DNA of 64,000 bases from Oasisia sp. SBJ-2009 (GCA_964017155.1 OZ024861.1:19065213-19129212), one strand, 5' to 3'; positions 9,588 to 21,605 are shown, counted from the stretch's first letter. Notes: generated from the sequence alone by a model not told the origin. Numbers and translations: made by a program.

Positions 9588-10950
9588 ACATCACCAACTT
9601 AAAAACAAACAAATCTACAGGAGCTGATGAAGTCCCAGCCATACTATAAGTACGATACACCTTGCTGCCAATGAATTAGCTCCCGTCCTCAGAATAATCT
9701 TCCACAAATTCACTTACCACAGTTGAACTTCCCTTCTTCTGGTTGCATGCCAGCTTCACCCCAGTCTTTAAGAAGGGAGACTGGTCCCTTCCGTGAAATT
9801 CCAATTCCAGCTCCACAACTTCAATATGTTGCCAACTCCATGAACACATTATCTGCTCTAAAACAATGGACTAAACACTCACACTAAATGCAGTGAACAG
9901 AAACTTTGTTAATACTCACCACACAATGGCATACATGAACTAGCAATGTTTCTAAATAATAAATTGCAAACGCATTTGATAAAACTGTTCTCCATAACTG
10001 CTTCCTAAACATATTAAAGAGATGGCATCCACAACAAAACACATCTGGATGTCTAACTTTCTCATGTCAATTTCTTTGAATCAGTGAGTGATCACCTACC
10101 TGCCCTGACAGTTGACAATGACTACCTACACCTCGAAATAACATGTGTGCCATCTAAATATGTTATCCCAGTTGAGAAGGTGGAAAAGCAGTTACGCAAA
10201 CTAGACATGAGTAAAGCACCTCTTTGTTACATCAGATTGTTACATCTGGTGTACCACAAGGCACAGATGGTACAGGAACACTTCTCTTCCTGATATATCA
10301 CCAATGATTTATCTGACAATATCCACTCCACAGTCCATCTGTTTGCAGATGACTGTGTCCTCTACAGGGAAATCAAAAATCAGTCAGACTCACAAGAACT
10401 TCACCAAGACCTAGATGAGTTAGCAAAATGCTGACATGACTAGCAAATGCACTTTAACCTTCTAAAACTGCTTTGTGATGAGACTAATGGCAAGTTCTTA
10501 TATAGCGCAGTATCCAGTCCTCAGGACTGTTCAAAGCGCTTTACACTTTACTTCCCTGACAGACCTGTTAACTCAGACACCATCTCGGCTTCTCTGGGAA
10601 GCATCCAGCCATATGCTACAATTAATGCACATATGCTGCTTGTACACATATCAGCCACTGTCTATAGCCAGGTACTCATACAGCTGAGTGAACTGGGGCA
10701 ATGTAGAGTGAAAAAACTTGCCCAAGGTTTTAACACTGCACACAGGATTCGTACCCGGGTTCTCATAGTCGAGAGACCGAAGCTCTACCCATTGCGCTCT
10801 ATGAACTAACTCATATAAAAAATGTAAAACAAATGCAATGTTGCAGGAAATGGACAGTCATCCTTATCTTAGAGTATGCATCACCAAAAATCTAATCTGG
10901 AACAAACATATCCATCAGGCTACCTGTTTAACTTATTGTATTTCCTTTCA
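9588..10950 (+). mobile_element. LINE reverse-transcriptase relic, interrupted by a short repeat
   Basis: Plus-strand fragments can be ordered along a non-LTR reverse transcriptase: LKTNKSTGADEVPA at 9600, a WLHASFTPVFKKGDWS-like block at 9745-9790 (finger/palm), HNCFLNILKRW at 9990, an ITNDLSDNIHSTVHLFADDC block with the FADD catalytic box and VLYREIKNQSDSQELHQDL at 10300-10420, QMHFNLLKL at 10443, and after a 330-base gap HPYLRVCITKNLIWNKHI at 10860-10910. Stops and frameshifts make it inactive. The gap is filled by a separate SINE/MITE-like repeat, showing nested insertion. Confidence 0.8.
10487..10810 (+). mobile_element. SINE/MITE-like dispersed repeat inserted in the LINE
   Basis: The element starts near TTATATAGCGCAGTATCC and continues with TCAGGACTGTTCAAAGCGC, CTTCTCTGGGAAGC, CACTGTCTATAGCCAGGTAC, CAGCTGAGTGAACTGG and a tail with GGATTCGTACCCGGGTTCT. 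The same blocks recur in this window at 31813-32110 (same strand) and inverted at 33930-34110 and 62128-62320. It splits a LINE open frame, so its insertion is younger than that LINE copy. Confidence 0.7.
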
Positions 10951-11149
10951 ACACACCTATACACTGTTTTTGTTATTGTACTGTATAGTGTTTGTGTATC
11001 CACTGCAACTAGATCCTGTGTTTAAATTCATTTTTTATGTGTTACTTACAAATCCACCTTGTATATATGTTTTTTGTTTGTTTAATAAATTCAATTCACT
11101 AATATTGTCTTTATCTGAATCTGGTGCAATGTCCACATTCTACTGATAA

Positions 11150-11650
11150 CGCAATAATAATGTTTATTCAGCAGAATATTGCCAGTGACTTTCGCTACTG
11201 TGTGCTGCCATTTTTGTTATTGCCTTGTTATTATATTAATGATTGCAAATTATTTAGCCAATAGTGACATGTTTGGTGGCCATATTTACTTACCAGGTAA
11301 ATTATTTTATATACTAATTTGTAGACTAATAATTATAGTACTACCATACAGCCTGTAATATAAACAAATGTTCATGACTGCTTCACTTGCGATGTGAATA
11401 TACATTTACCTCAAGCAGTCAAGCTGCTGTTAGTAAATCAAAATACTGTCAGTTTAAAAAATACTGCAAAATACTGTCCTAGAAATTGGTTAATTTAGAA
11501 AAGTTGGGAAGGAATGCTCCATGATAGAAGAGAACGGTTTAAGATGTAAATGATTTGCGTTAGTTATTTCCTGTGCATACTTTTTATGGAGGTGTATGCA
11601 CATGTTGTTTATAACTGAATACAAATATTTGTATTTAATATTCTCTCTGT
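11150..11650. other. No gene seen; possible 5' region of the GNB1L gene
   Basis: No exon was recognised. A 5' untranslated exon of the gene to the right could lie here or further left, because that gene's first coding exon begins at a splice acceptor, but no donor could be singled out. Confidence 0.35.
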
Positions 11651-11657
11651 CTTTTAG

Positions 11658-11763
11658 ATGGCTTTGCCACCAGACCCAGACTTTGTGTTGCGAGGCAGTC
11701 AGTCAGCAGTGACCTGTCTCACCTATTTCTCCAACAGCCATCAATGCAACAGTCTTGTGTCAG
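11658..11763 (+). CDS. GNB1L: GNB1L coding exon 1
   Basis: The ATG follows the acceptor TCTGTCTTTTAG with no base between, so at least one 5' untranslated exon must lie upstream. It encodes 35 residues plus one base (MALPPDPDFVLRG to NSLVS) and ends TCAG|GTACAT. Just after the donor, degenerate copies of ACATAGACAACC and CAGTGTGACAGTC alternate to about 11935. Confidence 0.88.
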
Positions 11764-14700
11764 GTACATAGACAACCCTGTCAGTGTGACAGTCACATGT
11801 TTGGTATTAGATAACCTTGTCAGTGTGCCAGTCTCGTGTCTGTTACATAGACATCCCTGACATTCCTGGTCAGTGCGGCTGTCTCATGTCACGGCAGAGC
11901 CAGGAACATAGACAACCATGTCTGTGCAAATCTGACATAATCTTACAAGTAAACATTGCAATAAATATAAAATGCCAGGAAGAACAGACCAAGTGGCTTG
12001 ACACTCACTGAGGACAGACCAAGTGACACAACACTCACTGAGGACAGACCAAGTGACACAACACTCACTGAGGACAGACCAAGTGACACGAGCCTCACTG
12101 AGGACAGACCAAATGACACAACACTCACTGACGACAGACCAAGTGACACAACACTCACTGAGGACAGACCAAATGACACAACACTCACTGAGGACAGACC
12201 AAGTGACACGACCCTCACTGAGGACAGACCAAGTGACACGACCGTCACTGAGGACAGACCAATTGACATGACACTCACTGAGGACAGACCAAGTGACACG
12301 GCGCTCACTGAGGACAGACCAAGTGACATGACCGTCACTGAGGACAAACCAAGTAACACAACGCTCACTGAGGACAGACCAAGTGACATGACCGTCACTG
12401 AGGACAGACCAATTGACACGACACTCACTGAGGACAGACCAAGTGACACGACGCTCACTGAGGACAGACCAAGTGACATGACCCTCACTGTGGACAGACC
12501 AAGTGACATGACCCTCACTGAGGACAGACCAAGTGACATGACCGTCACTGAGGACAGACCAAGTGACACGACCCTCACTGTAGACAGACCAAGTGACACG
12601 ACCCTCACTGTAGACAGACCAAGTGACACGACCCTCACTGTGGACAGACAAAGTGACATGACCCTCACTGTGGACAAACCAAGTGACATGACCCTCACTG
12701 TGGATAGACCAAGTGACATGACCCTCACTGAGGACAGACCAAGTGACACAACCCTCACTGTGGATAAACGAAGTGACACGACCCTCACTGTGGATAAACC
12801 AAGTGACACGACCCTCACTGAGGACAGACCAAGTGACACGACCCTCACTCTGGATAAACCAAGTGACACGACCCTCACTGTGGACAGACAAAGTGACATG
12901 ACCCTCACTGTGGACAAACCAAATGACAGGACCCTCACAATGGACAGACAAAGTGACATGACCCTCACTGTGGATAAACCAAGTGACACGACCCTCACTC
13001 TGGATAAACCAAGTGACACGACCCTCATTCTGGATAAACCAAGTGACACGACCCTCACTGTGGATAAACCAAGTGACACGACCCTCACTGTGGATAAACC
13101 AAGTGACACGACCCTCACTGAGGATAAACCAAGTGACACGACCCTCACTCTGGATAAACCAAGTGACACGACCCTCACTGTGGACAGACCAAGTGACACG
13201 ACCCTCACTCTGGATAAACCAAGTGACACGACCCTCACTCTGGATAAACCAAGTGACACGACCCTCACTCTGGATAAACCAAGTGACACGACCCTCACTG
13301 TGGACAGACAAAGTGACACGACCCTCACTCTGGATAAACCAAGTGACACGACCCTCACTCTGGATAAACCAAGTGACACGACCCTCACTGTGGACAGACA
13401 AAGTGACATGACCCTCACGGTGGACAAACCAAGTGACAGGACCCTCACTATGGACAGACAAAGTGACATGACCCTCACTGTGGATAAACCAAGTGACACG
13501 ACCCTCAATGTGGACAGACCAAGTGACACGACCCTCACTGTGGATAAACCAAGTGACACGACCCTCACTCTGGATAAACCAAGTGACACGACCCTCATTC
13601 TGGATAAACCAAGTGACACGACCCTCACTCTGGATAAACCAAGTGACACGACCCTCACTGTGGATAAACCAAGTGACACGACCCTCACTGAGGATAAACC
13701 AAGTGACACGACCCTCACTCTGGATAAACCAAGTGACACGACCCTCACTGTGGACAGACCAAGTGACACGACCCTCACTCTGGATAAACCAAGTGACACG
13801 ACCCTCACCGAGGACAGACCAAGTGACACGACCCTCACTGTGGACAGACCAAGTGACACGACCCTCACTGTGGACAGACCAAGTGACACGACCCTCACTG
13901 TGGACAGACCAAGTGACACGACCCTAACTGTGGACAGACCAAGTGACAGGACCCTCACTGTGGACAGACTAAGTGACATGACCCTCACTGTGGACAGACC
14001 AAGTGACAGGACCCTCACTGTGGACAGACCAAGTGACACGACCCTCACTCTGGATAAACCAAGTGACATGACCCTCACTGTGGACAGACCAAGTGACATG
14101 ACCCTCACTGTGGACAGACCAAGTGACAGGACCCTCACTGTGGACAGACCAGGTGACATGACCCTCACTGTTGATAAACCAAGTGACACGACCCTCACTG
14201 TGGACAGACCAAGTGACACGACCCTCACTTTGGACAGACCAAGTGACAAGAGCCTCACTGTGGACAGACCAAGTGACATGACCCTCACTGTGGACAGACC
14301 AAGTGACATGACCCTCACTGTGGACAGACCAAGTGACACGACCCTCACTGTGGACAGACCAAGTGACACGACCCTCACTTTGGACAGACCAAGTGACAAG
14401 AGCCTCACTGTGGACAGACCAAGTGACATGACCCTCACTGTGGACAGACCAAGTGACATGACCCTCACTGTGGACAGACCAAGTGACAAGAGCCTCACTG
14501 TGGACAGACCAAGTGACAGGACCCTCACTGTGGACAGACCAAGTGACAAGAGCCTCACTGTGGACAGACCAAGTGACATGACCCTCACTGTGGACAGACC
14601 AAGTGACATGACCCTCACTGTGGACAGACCAAGTGACAAGAGCCTCACTGTGGACAGACCAAGTGACACGACCCTCACTGTGGACAGACCAAGTGACAGG

Positions 14701-17700
14701 ACCCTCACTGTGGACAGACCAAGTGACAAGAGCCTCACTGTGGACAGACCAAGTGACACGACCCTCACTGTGGACAGACCAAGTGACAGGACCCTCACTG
14801 TGGACAGACCAAGTGACAAGAGCCTCACTGTGGACAGACCAAGTGACACGACCCTCACTGTGGACAGACCAAGTGACAAGAGCCTCACTGTGGACAGACC
14901 AAGTGACAGGACCCTCACTGTGGACAGACCAAGTGACAAGAGCCTCACTGTGGACAGACCAAGTGACACGACCCTCACTGTGGACAGACCAAGTGTCACG
15001 ACCCTCACTGTAGACAGACCAAGTGACATGACCCTCACAGAATGGGTTGCGTATGTTTTAGGCAATGCAGATGGTGTCCTTCACACCTGGTGTATGCGCA
15101 GTCACCGGCCACAGTGTGTCACAGACACACACCGGGGCAGTGCCATGCTCAATGTGGAGCAGTTTGGTGTTGATGGGATGGTAACACACAGCAGGGGAAT
15201 TTGTGTGGATGTCTGGAAGAATCCGGGAGCTGGCTGGATACGGCAAGGTTCAGCATTCTTTTAATCTCTACTCAAGGTGCATGTTCCAAAGCATACGTAA
15301 ATTTACATGTTGGATGTCATGAATTAATTTCAGTGTTGAAGGCAAACTTCTATGAGTAGCAAAACATGTTTGGGCATCCCTCTCCCTCTCTCTATTATAC
15401 AGGCCTGTCTACAATGAGCAGTTTTGAAAGTGCTATGTTACTAGGTTGCATTGTCCACTGCCTGTCCATAACTGTCACATGGCCATGATTAGGGACACAT
15501 TGCACTGTCCCAATGATGGCTACTCATAAGGACAGGTTATACCGTAATGACATTTCATTATAATTGATTTTATAATATATTTCAAATTTTTTCCTTTTGG
15601 CCGAAGGTCCAATGAACTTATGGCATCATATGGCATCTGCCGTCCTCCATCCAACATTAACTCTCACATCACAGAAACTGCTGAAGATATGTTTTTCAAT
15701 GTGTGCATAAAAACTATTTTATAATTTTGTTAACAAATAACATATTCTGGCTGGATAGAAAGAATGCTTTGACTGGGCACTTTATGCATAGGAGCTGTTA
15801 ATTCCATGTATGTAACATACACACTTATAAAAAGGCAGTGGTCAAGGAAGATAAATTTGAATGAACAGGAAACTGTTCGTCATAAAATGAGTCCATGACC
15901 AACATGCAGTATAAGCAGATACACTGATGGGCAGCAGAGCTACAGAATGCTCCCAAGCCAGAGGGAGGACTGACGGGGCGGGGCTACTGATGAACAAAGG
16001 CTATCAGGACCAGTCAGCAACTAAGAACAGCAGCAATGCCATGAGTTATGCAAAATAGTAGATTAGGCAACCTGGGTACACATTATAACAGTGTAGTCCA
16101 GCACAGAACAAATAAGGAACCCAGCACATCCTGTTTTCCCCTTGAAATGAGGTAGGAACCCTGGTCTATGGCTGGCTTACACAAGACATTTGTAGTTCGC
16201 TAGTCTTTTGCAAAGGTATCTCTGACTATCTCAGGGCCTCCCCAAAAATCAAAATATTAAAATGTTTCTGTTTTGCTGTGTTGCTCTCCCGTAGCAGTGG
16301 CAGGGGCTGTATCAATAACCCAGTAGATCCCTGTTAATCTGGACAGTTGCTGCCTGCATGTTTTATTCAGTTTTAAGCTATATCTTCCTTTAAACTACCA
16401 ATTTATATGCAAGTTGTGGTTATTTTGATGTTTAATTGTCCTTACAATGATGCAACTTTGGTGTCTACTGGCTAAATATATACTTTCACCTGAAAGTGAA
16501 AATTGACAAAGATAGAAAACTATAGAGTGAGAATTCATACACTTTATTAATATTTTCTGCTGCATTCACACAATATGGCTTTGTTATTGGTCATCTCATA
16601 TGAATAACCAGAGAAAATACCAATTAGGTGATTATGGTGAAGATACTACAATTTGTATTCGAGTGACTGTTTCTAAGGGCACCTCAGAGCCATGCCAAAA
16701 AGCTATGATGTATGTCCATGTGTTGCCAATGTCTGCCTGAACAGGGTGGGAAAGATTACTTGTTTATTCGGAACTGCCTGGTTTGACCTCCAATCTGCAA
16801 GCTATATGGCCTGCCATGAACCATGGCTAATTCGTTATTGTAGAGTTTGTAGCTTCCCGCGGCCATGCACTGAAGGCCAGCTGGCATGGGTGTAAAATTT
16901 ATATTTTAAACAACCTTAATAAAAAATATAATCAAATATATACTTTATTGGTATCATCTGCCTTCTGGTTACATGGCTGGTAGAGTGGATTGGTAGTAGA
17001 TAACTCCATCTTGACTAAAAACCACTAATTACAAGTCCTGGTGTTGCATTCACACAATTTGGCTGTGTTCTGGTCATCTCATATGGGTAACCAGATAAAT
17101 TGTCTTGAAAACGATCTGTCTGTGCTGTTTATTGGTTAGAGATATTGTCACCTATGAGTGACAATTGACAAAGATAGAAAATTAATATTGTAGACAACTA
17201 TAAAAAATACACTTATTGATATACCTGCTGTTTTCACCCAATTTGGCTATTTCAGGTCACACAGACAAAATGACTATTAGAAGATTATCGTTAAGAGACC
17301 AGTTGGTGATTATTATTTATCAAAACACATTAATTTCATTCATAATTACCAACTCACTATATAGTCCAAGGGACTTCAAGGCTACTTGGCACATTTTTCA
17401 TTATTGTGGATTATTCTCATATTAAAATTGATTAAAATATATTTTGTTCTACGACCATATGCTCTTGTATAAAATACTATACATTATTCTTGCAAATAGC
17501 ATAATGAAGCACACATAAATTGTTCTTGGCCTGTAGTAGACATCACAGTTGTGGCTATATGTCACAGAGTTTTTGCTCAACTGCACAGCACGAGTGGTTT
17601 ATTTCTTTTGAGGTGTCCCGTAGTACACATTTTCTGCATAAGTTCCTTGAGTGATTCCTCCACACTGGTGCCAGGTCATCAATATTCTTTATAATGTGGC

Positions 17701-20700
17701 TGTTTCCACAAAGGTCAAAATGTCACTTGTGAAACAGCAAAGTAGGATGGTAAGGGATGATGTCAGAATATGTAACTGTAAGTGATACCCAGAGTAAATA
17801 ACACTTATTAGATAGTTATACATTTTTTCTACTGCTTATGCAGGGTCTTTTATAAAATAAGATTATGACCATTGTGTAGAAGAAGCATTCATATTTCAAA
17901 GATATTTATTGAAGTTATATAATTTAGTGTTGTATATGTTTACATGTGGTCAATCAACTTATTTTTTATTGTAATTTATTATTTTATGTAATTGGACAAA
18001 TTATATCAAATCAATTACGATCAATTAGAATTTACTGACATCACATACTTTATTTAAAAAAAGGGCCAAGTGGCCCTGAGGTGCTTTGGACTATATTATG
18101 AGTTTGTAATAATGAATGAACTACCAGGTACCCTTTAGTGTGTTATAGTCACTGTCTAGTCTTTCACTATAATCACCTAAAGTTCACGTTTTTCTGGTTA
18201 TTTGTATAAGAGGACTAGAAACACGATAACATTTTGTGAATGCAGCAGACAATATTGTAAATAAGATGCATGATATTACACTCTGTAGTTGTGCAGAATA
18301 TACATTTCCTATATGTGTCACATACTAGTGACAATATATCTTTGGCCAGTGTACACCACAGTCACATCATTTTAAAGGTAATTAATTAAACAAACATCAA
18401 ACAATTTTTTTTGCATTGATAACAGTTTTTAAAGGCAAAAAAAAGTTAACTGTTTCATGGCATACACCTAATAGAGTTAATATAAAGTAACAATTTCCAC
18501 ATATACTCAATTTTTTAACGTCTGCGGTTTACTCAGAATGTGACTTTAAAGTCTAAAATTCTAACGAAATCCACGATGGTCTAGACGCCGCCATTAAGTG
18601 AAGGGTTAAATTGACTTGGCCATTCAGTGCGCAGCATTCTATGTCTGACCCTTAACCTGCGACGTTGTTAAGGGTCAACAACTTCGAGTCTTCGACAGTT
18701 CGTTCAGTTGGCGTGACATCTAGCAGCTGCTTATAGACGTGTATCTAAATCTGTGGTTAAATCTATGGTAAACTTGAGTAATTATGCCTTACTGTTCGGC
18801 ATACGGTTGCAATAATAGTTGAAACAACCGGTAGTATTGAAGAAATTGATTCATATTTGCGGGCGTACTGTTCGGAATCCCTCCAGTCCAAGTACAGTTC
18901 ACTTTGCTCGGTCCATTTTTAGGAGAAATGCTTTGAAGTAAACATGTAGTCATGTATCATCAGTTGATGGGATGATTTCAGCGATAACAATAATAGACAA
19001 CTTTATATTTACCGTCATCAGCATGTTACGCGCGTTGCCGAATTGCAGCCATTTCATGACAACAGCCAAACCCCATGCAGTGAATCTGCGTGGAGAGCGC
19101 CTCGATCACCGTCGTGACGTCATTCTTCGTCTAAGATGGAGTAGCGCGTAGTATTTGGATGGCTGGGTGTTAAAAAATATTTTTCTGGTAAACCGCTGGC
19201 GTAAAAAAATTGAGTATATGTGGAAATTGTTACTTTATATTAACTCTATTAGGTGTATGCCACGAAACAGTTAACTTTGTTTTGCCTTTAAGATATAACT
19301 TAACAATATGCAGACAGGCAATTGTCCAGTTTAACAGGATCTACTATTATTGACACTGTTCCTACCACTGCGGCCAGGGAACATTAGACAAGGTGCCCAG
19401 TGCAACAGAAGTGATCAGAGAGTGTCGGGCCTCCCTGGAGGGGTGGGTGAGTCAGCCTCTACTGGTTCAAGATCTACTGTCACCTGAAAATAACAATTGA
19501 CATAGATACAAACATTAATATTCTAGACAACTATAGACTGAAAAATTATACACTTTATTGATACTGTCTGCTGTTTTCAAAATGCCAATTAGGTGATTAC
19601 AGTGAAGAGACTAACTAGGCAGTGAGTATGATTCACCAAAACACATTTCATTCATAATTACCAACTTACTATATAATGCAAAGGACTTCAGGGGTGTAAT
19701 GTACCAGTTCGTTGGTTGGAACCAAGTTACTATTTTATGTATATTCCATAGGCTGGAGCCAGATTACCGTGTTGTATGTGAGAGGCCAGAGTGCGGGAAT
19801 ACATGTGCATAGTTTGTAACGTCGTTCTCTTGTGATTTGATAACACAAACATAACAAAGGGCACTTGGGCCATTTTTTATTTGTATATTTTTATGTCTTA
19901 ATACTTATGGGAGTTACTCTTCTTCGTTAAATTTAGTGTGTTCATAGCATTGGCAGCCATGTTTGAGGTTCCCACCCACCTGCCCCAGCTACACCTGTGT
20001 ATGTGTGATAATTGTTTGATATGTTGGAGAGGAACAAAATATAATCTATTAATATGTACCATGGGTTTTAGGGTGCTAGGACGCTTTCCCCTTGTTTCAT
20101 CATAGTATCTATGTGGTGATTGGCTTCTCCCATCTTTGCTGTTGAGGTTAACTTCTGTATTACATATATGATTCATAATACACAACAATTACATTGTATC
20201 TGGATTTGTTATGAACTATGTGGATCTTGTTATTGTGTGTATAAACGAGTCGCGTTATAAACAAGAAGCATTGTCCTACATAAAGTAACGTATATCGTAT
20301 AGATAATATATGTTTATTTAGCTATTTTATAACCTGTATTTGTCTTGTATACCATGTAACATTCCAAGAATAATGAAAAATTGGATATGATGCTATATCA
20401 AATAAAACATACTTTTTTGCAGATTCCTTCGCCTGCACGTCACTTAGCTTCTGTGCTGCAGTGACGTTCCGTTTAGGTGGCGCCACTGTGATTGCCATGC
20501 CGACACACCACCAGTCGCAGGTTGATGTTGTATCCATGGATACAAAACAGACAATATGTAGTTTAACTCCACGGAACACTAATGCAGCACATGACATGTG
20601 CATGCAGATTAGAGTCCTTCATGGCCAGTCGGAACAGCCAATGCTTCTGATTGGCTATGAGAGTGGGAACATTGCATTGTGGGATATTCATCAAGCTGTG

Positions 20701-21081
20701 GAACTGAGTCGACTGCAATGCTGTACTGACCCTGTGATGAGCCTTGATTACAGCCATGAAGAAAACCTTGGTGTATCTGGCTCAGTTGATGCAGTATTGA
20801 GGACGTGGAGAATCAGTGAACAACAATGTATTGTCAGCATGGAAGACATCGAGATTAGAAACACAGGAGTGGGTTGTGTGAAGATCCGGGATGATGGCAA
20901 GTTGTTTGCCAGTGGTGGCTGGGACTCAAGGCTAAGACTGTTTAGTGTCAAGACTCTCAGACCCCTCGCAGTGTTACGTCAGCACACAGGGACCGTTCAA
21001 TGCCTGGCATTTGCTGCAGATAACACACTCGCTGCAGGGAGCAGTGATTGCACAATCAGTGTGTGGAGTATCTACAAATAA
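11658..21081 (+). CDS. GNB1L: GNB1L-like WD40 protein, three coding exons
   Basis: Joining 11658-11763, 15062-15247 and 20423-21081 gives one frame of about 316 residues; human GNB1L has 327. Both junctions are phase 1 with GT-AG borders. The product starts MALPPDPDFVLRGSQS, matching the remembered human start region PPDPQFVLRG. Later landmarks are SGNADGVLHTW, PMLLIGYESGNIALWD, GGWDSRLRLFSVKTLRPLAV and a final SSDCTISVWSIYK, all WD40-type strands ending in W-D or W-S. The human protein is a WD40-repeat propeller in the 22q11 deletion region, reported to act with the TTT co-chaperone in stabilising PIKK kinases. The first intron is dominated by a minisatellite and the second contains a THAP-derived TIR element. 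Identity rests on recall, not a search. Confidence 0.9.
11764..11984. repeat. Short degenerate tandem repeat behind the exon 1 donor
   Basis: The word ACATAGACAACC or ACATAGACATCC recurs at roughly 50- to 85-base spacing with CCTGTCAGTGTG between copies. The pattern starts within the donor itself (GTACATAGACAACC), another repeat beginning at a splice site, but copies are few and diverged. Confidence 0.55.
11985..15044. repeat. 30-bp minisatellite in GNB1L intron 1, about 102 copies
   Basis: The unit reads roughly GACCAAGTGACACGACCC then TCACTGTGGACA. The register is perfect: about 3.06 kb with no insertion or deletion, only substitutions (ACACAA/ACACGA/ACATGA, GAGGAC/GTGGAC/CTGGAT, AGCCTC/ACCCTC). 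Variants form blocks, with early GAGGACAGACC copies, middle TGGATAAACC copies and late ACAAGAGCCTC copies. Marked copies recur 17-19 units apart in the middle and 5 units apart near 14221 and 14371. Frames stay open on both strands because the unit is divisible by three. The array ends 17 bases before the exon 2 acceptor. Confidence 0.97.
15062..15247 (+). CDS. GNB1L: GNB1L coding exon 2
   Basis: The acceptor GTATGTTTTAG precedes it and the donor is CGGCAAG|GTTCAG. With one base from exon 1 it encodes G-NADGVLHTWCMRSHRPQ through WKNPGAGWIRQ, 61 full codons, covering the end of the first WD40 repeat and the second. The upstream frame, in register with this exon, stays open back through the whole minisatellite to 11998, so retention of the 3' part of the intron would not meet a stop. 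Confidence 0.88.
15600..16400. mobile_element. Dispersed repeat, 'TCTCAGGGCCTCC' family, copy 1
   Basis: Blocks CCAATGAACTTATGGCATC, then TCACATCACAGAAACTGCTG, then (after a gap) ATCTCAGGGCCTCCCC and CAATAACCCAGTAGATC with GGACAGTTGC recur at 24830-25160 and, in part, at 30990, 31768, 32540-32790, 38700-38930 and 52370-52480. None has a coding frame. This is an abundant non-autonomous family whose ends I could not define. Confidence 0.6.
16530..17300. mobile_element. Dispersed repeat, 'CACACAATTTGGCTGT' family, several adjacent copies
   Basis: The word series ACACTTTATTGATATC, CATTCACACAATTTGGCTG, GGTCATCTCATATGAATAACC and CAATTAGGTGATTA recurs at about 16540-16650, 17030-17105, 17205-17300, 19545-19690 and 31445-31690. 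The local clustering suggests either nested insertions or tandem duplication of one element. Confidence 0.6.
17450..18425. other. AT-rich intron sequence, no further feature seen
   Basis: Only AT-rich intronic sequence was recognised here; there is no open frame above background. Confidence 0.4.
18428..19291 (+). mobile_element. TIR DNA element carrying a broken THAP domain
   Basis: About 100-base inverted repeats bound the element. The left arm (18430-18533) reads AAAGGCAAA, AGTTAACTGTTTCATGG, CATACACCTAATAGAG, ATATACTCAATTTTTTAACG and GCGGTTTAC; the right arm (19185-19290) is its near-perfect reverse complement. Between them, ATG at 18784 opens MPYCSAYGCNNS, and 18889-18931 reads SKYSSLCSVHF, stop, EKCFE. 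These are the first cysteine pair and the C-x2-H pair of a THAP zinc finger, the DNA-binding domain of P-element/THAP9 transposases. Stops and frame changes make it a pseudogene. A perfect CRE octamer (TGACGTCA) lies inside near 19115. No clear target-site duplication was found. Confidence 0.75.
20423..21081 (+). CDS. GNB1L: GNB1L terminal coding exon
   Basis: The acceptor CTTTTTTGCAG precedes it. Completing the split codon gives DSFACTSLSFCAAVTFRLGG, so a start inside this exon is not needed. It runs 218 codons to TAA and carries most of the propeller: QPMLLIGYESGNIALWD, DPVMSLDYSHEENLG, SGSVDAVLRTWRIS, GVGCVKIRDDGKLFASGGWD, RLRLFSVKTLRPLAVL, HTGTVQCLAFAADNTLAAG and DCTISVWSIYK. AATAAA overlaps the stop codon (21077-21082), and another lies at about 21699. 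Confidence 0.92.
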
Positions 21082-21554
21082 ATGTCTTCTCCTGTTTTAA
21101 TAGCTATTACTGATGTATACATATCAAGCAAAATGAGAATATGCAGCATTATAGCTGAGCCATTGGTGAATACATGTACGACACTTACTGGGTAAACATT
21201 GGGTGTATGTCACAATACGTCACAGTCAATTGACAGGAGCTAAGCTACTTCAATGGAATGTGCTTCAGTCAGAACTTTAGCCGTGTGACATTGTTAATTA
21301 TAGTTGCAAATGGTTTGGTTTTTATTAAAACATTGTATATTTGAATTTTGTTACATTTTATTATCTTGAACTTGTGTTTGGTATTAACTGCCGACACTGA
21401 TACATCAGTGACCTTATTTTGGGTAGTCTGGTGACTTTGCCGGCTTTTGAATATTATCTGTGTGGGGCTAAACAATGCTGCCATCTCACAGATACTGGTT
21501 AATCCTGCTGTAATTCATATTTTATAAACAACTGGAGATTTGTATAATTTCTAT

Positions 21555-21605
21555 TTATTTAAAAAGTGCTGCCACCTCACGGAGCCTGGGTAATCAAAGG
21601 GTACA
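21555..21605. mobile_element. Dispersed repeat terminus 'AAAAGTGCTGCCACCTCACGG', copy 1
   Basis: The block AGTGCTGCCACCTCACGGAG with a following TGGGTAATC is repeated at 22990-23035 and 59918-59960, with a diverged copy near 21475. In all cases it is followed by a CGAGGCTA- or AAAGG-like word. This looks like the shared end of a mobile-element family. Confidence 0.55.

Noticed and set aside
11943..15264. Open frames of 1088 codons (plus) and 1040 and 525 codons (minus)
   Set aside because: They are produced by a 30-bp tandem repeat with a period divisible by three; both strands are open at once, and GT-AG splicing with family match places the whole array in an intron.
18784..18960. A functional THAP-domain gene
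   Set aside because: There is a stop inside the SKYSSLCSVHF-EKCFE block and a frame break after the first cysteine pair; it lies within inverted repeats.
20461..20466. GTG at 20461 as a start for a short WD40 protein
   Set aside because: The frame continues in phase with a good splice acceptor at 20422 and joins upstream exons that match the GNB1L N-terminus.
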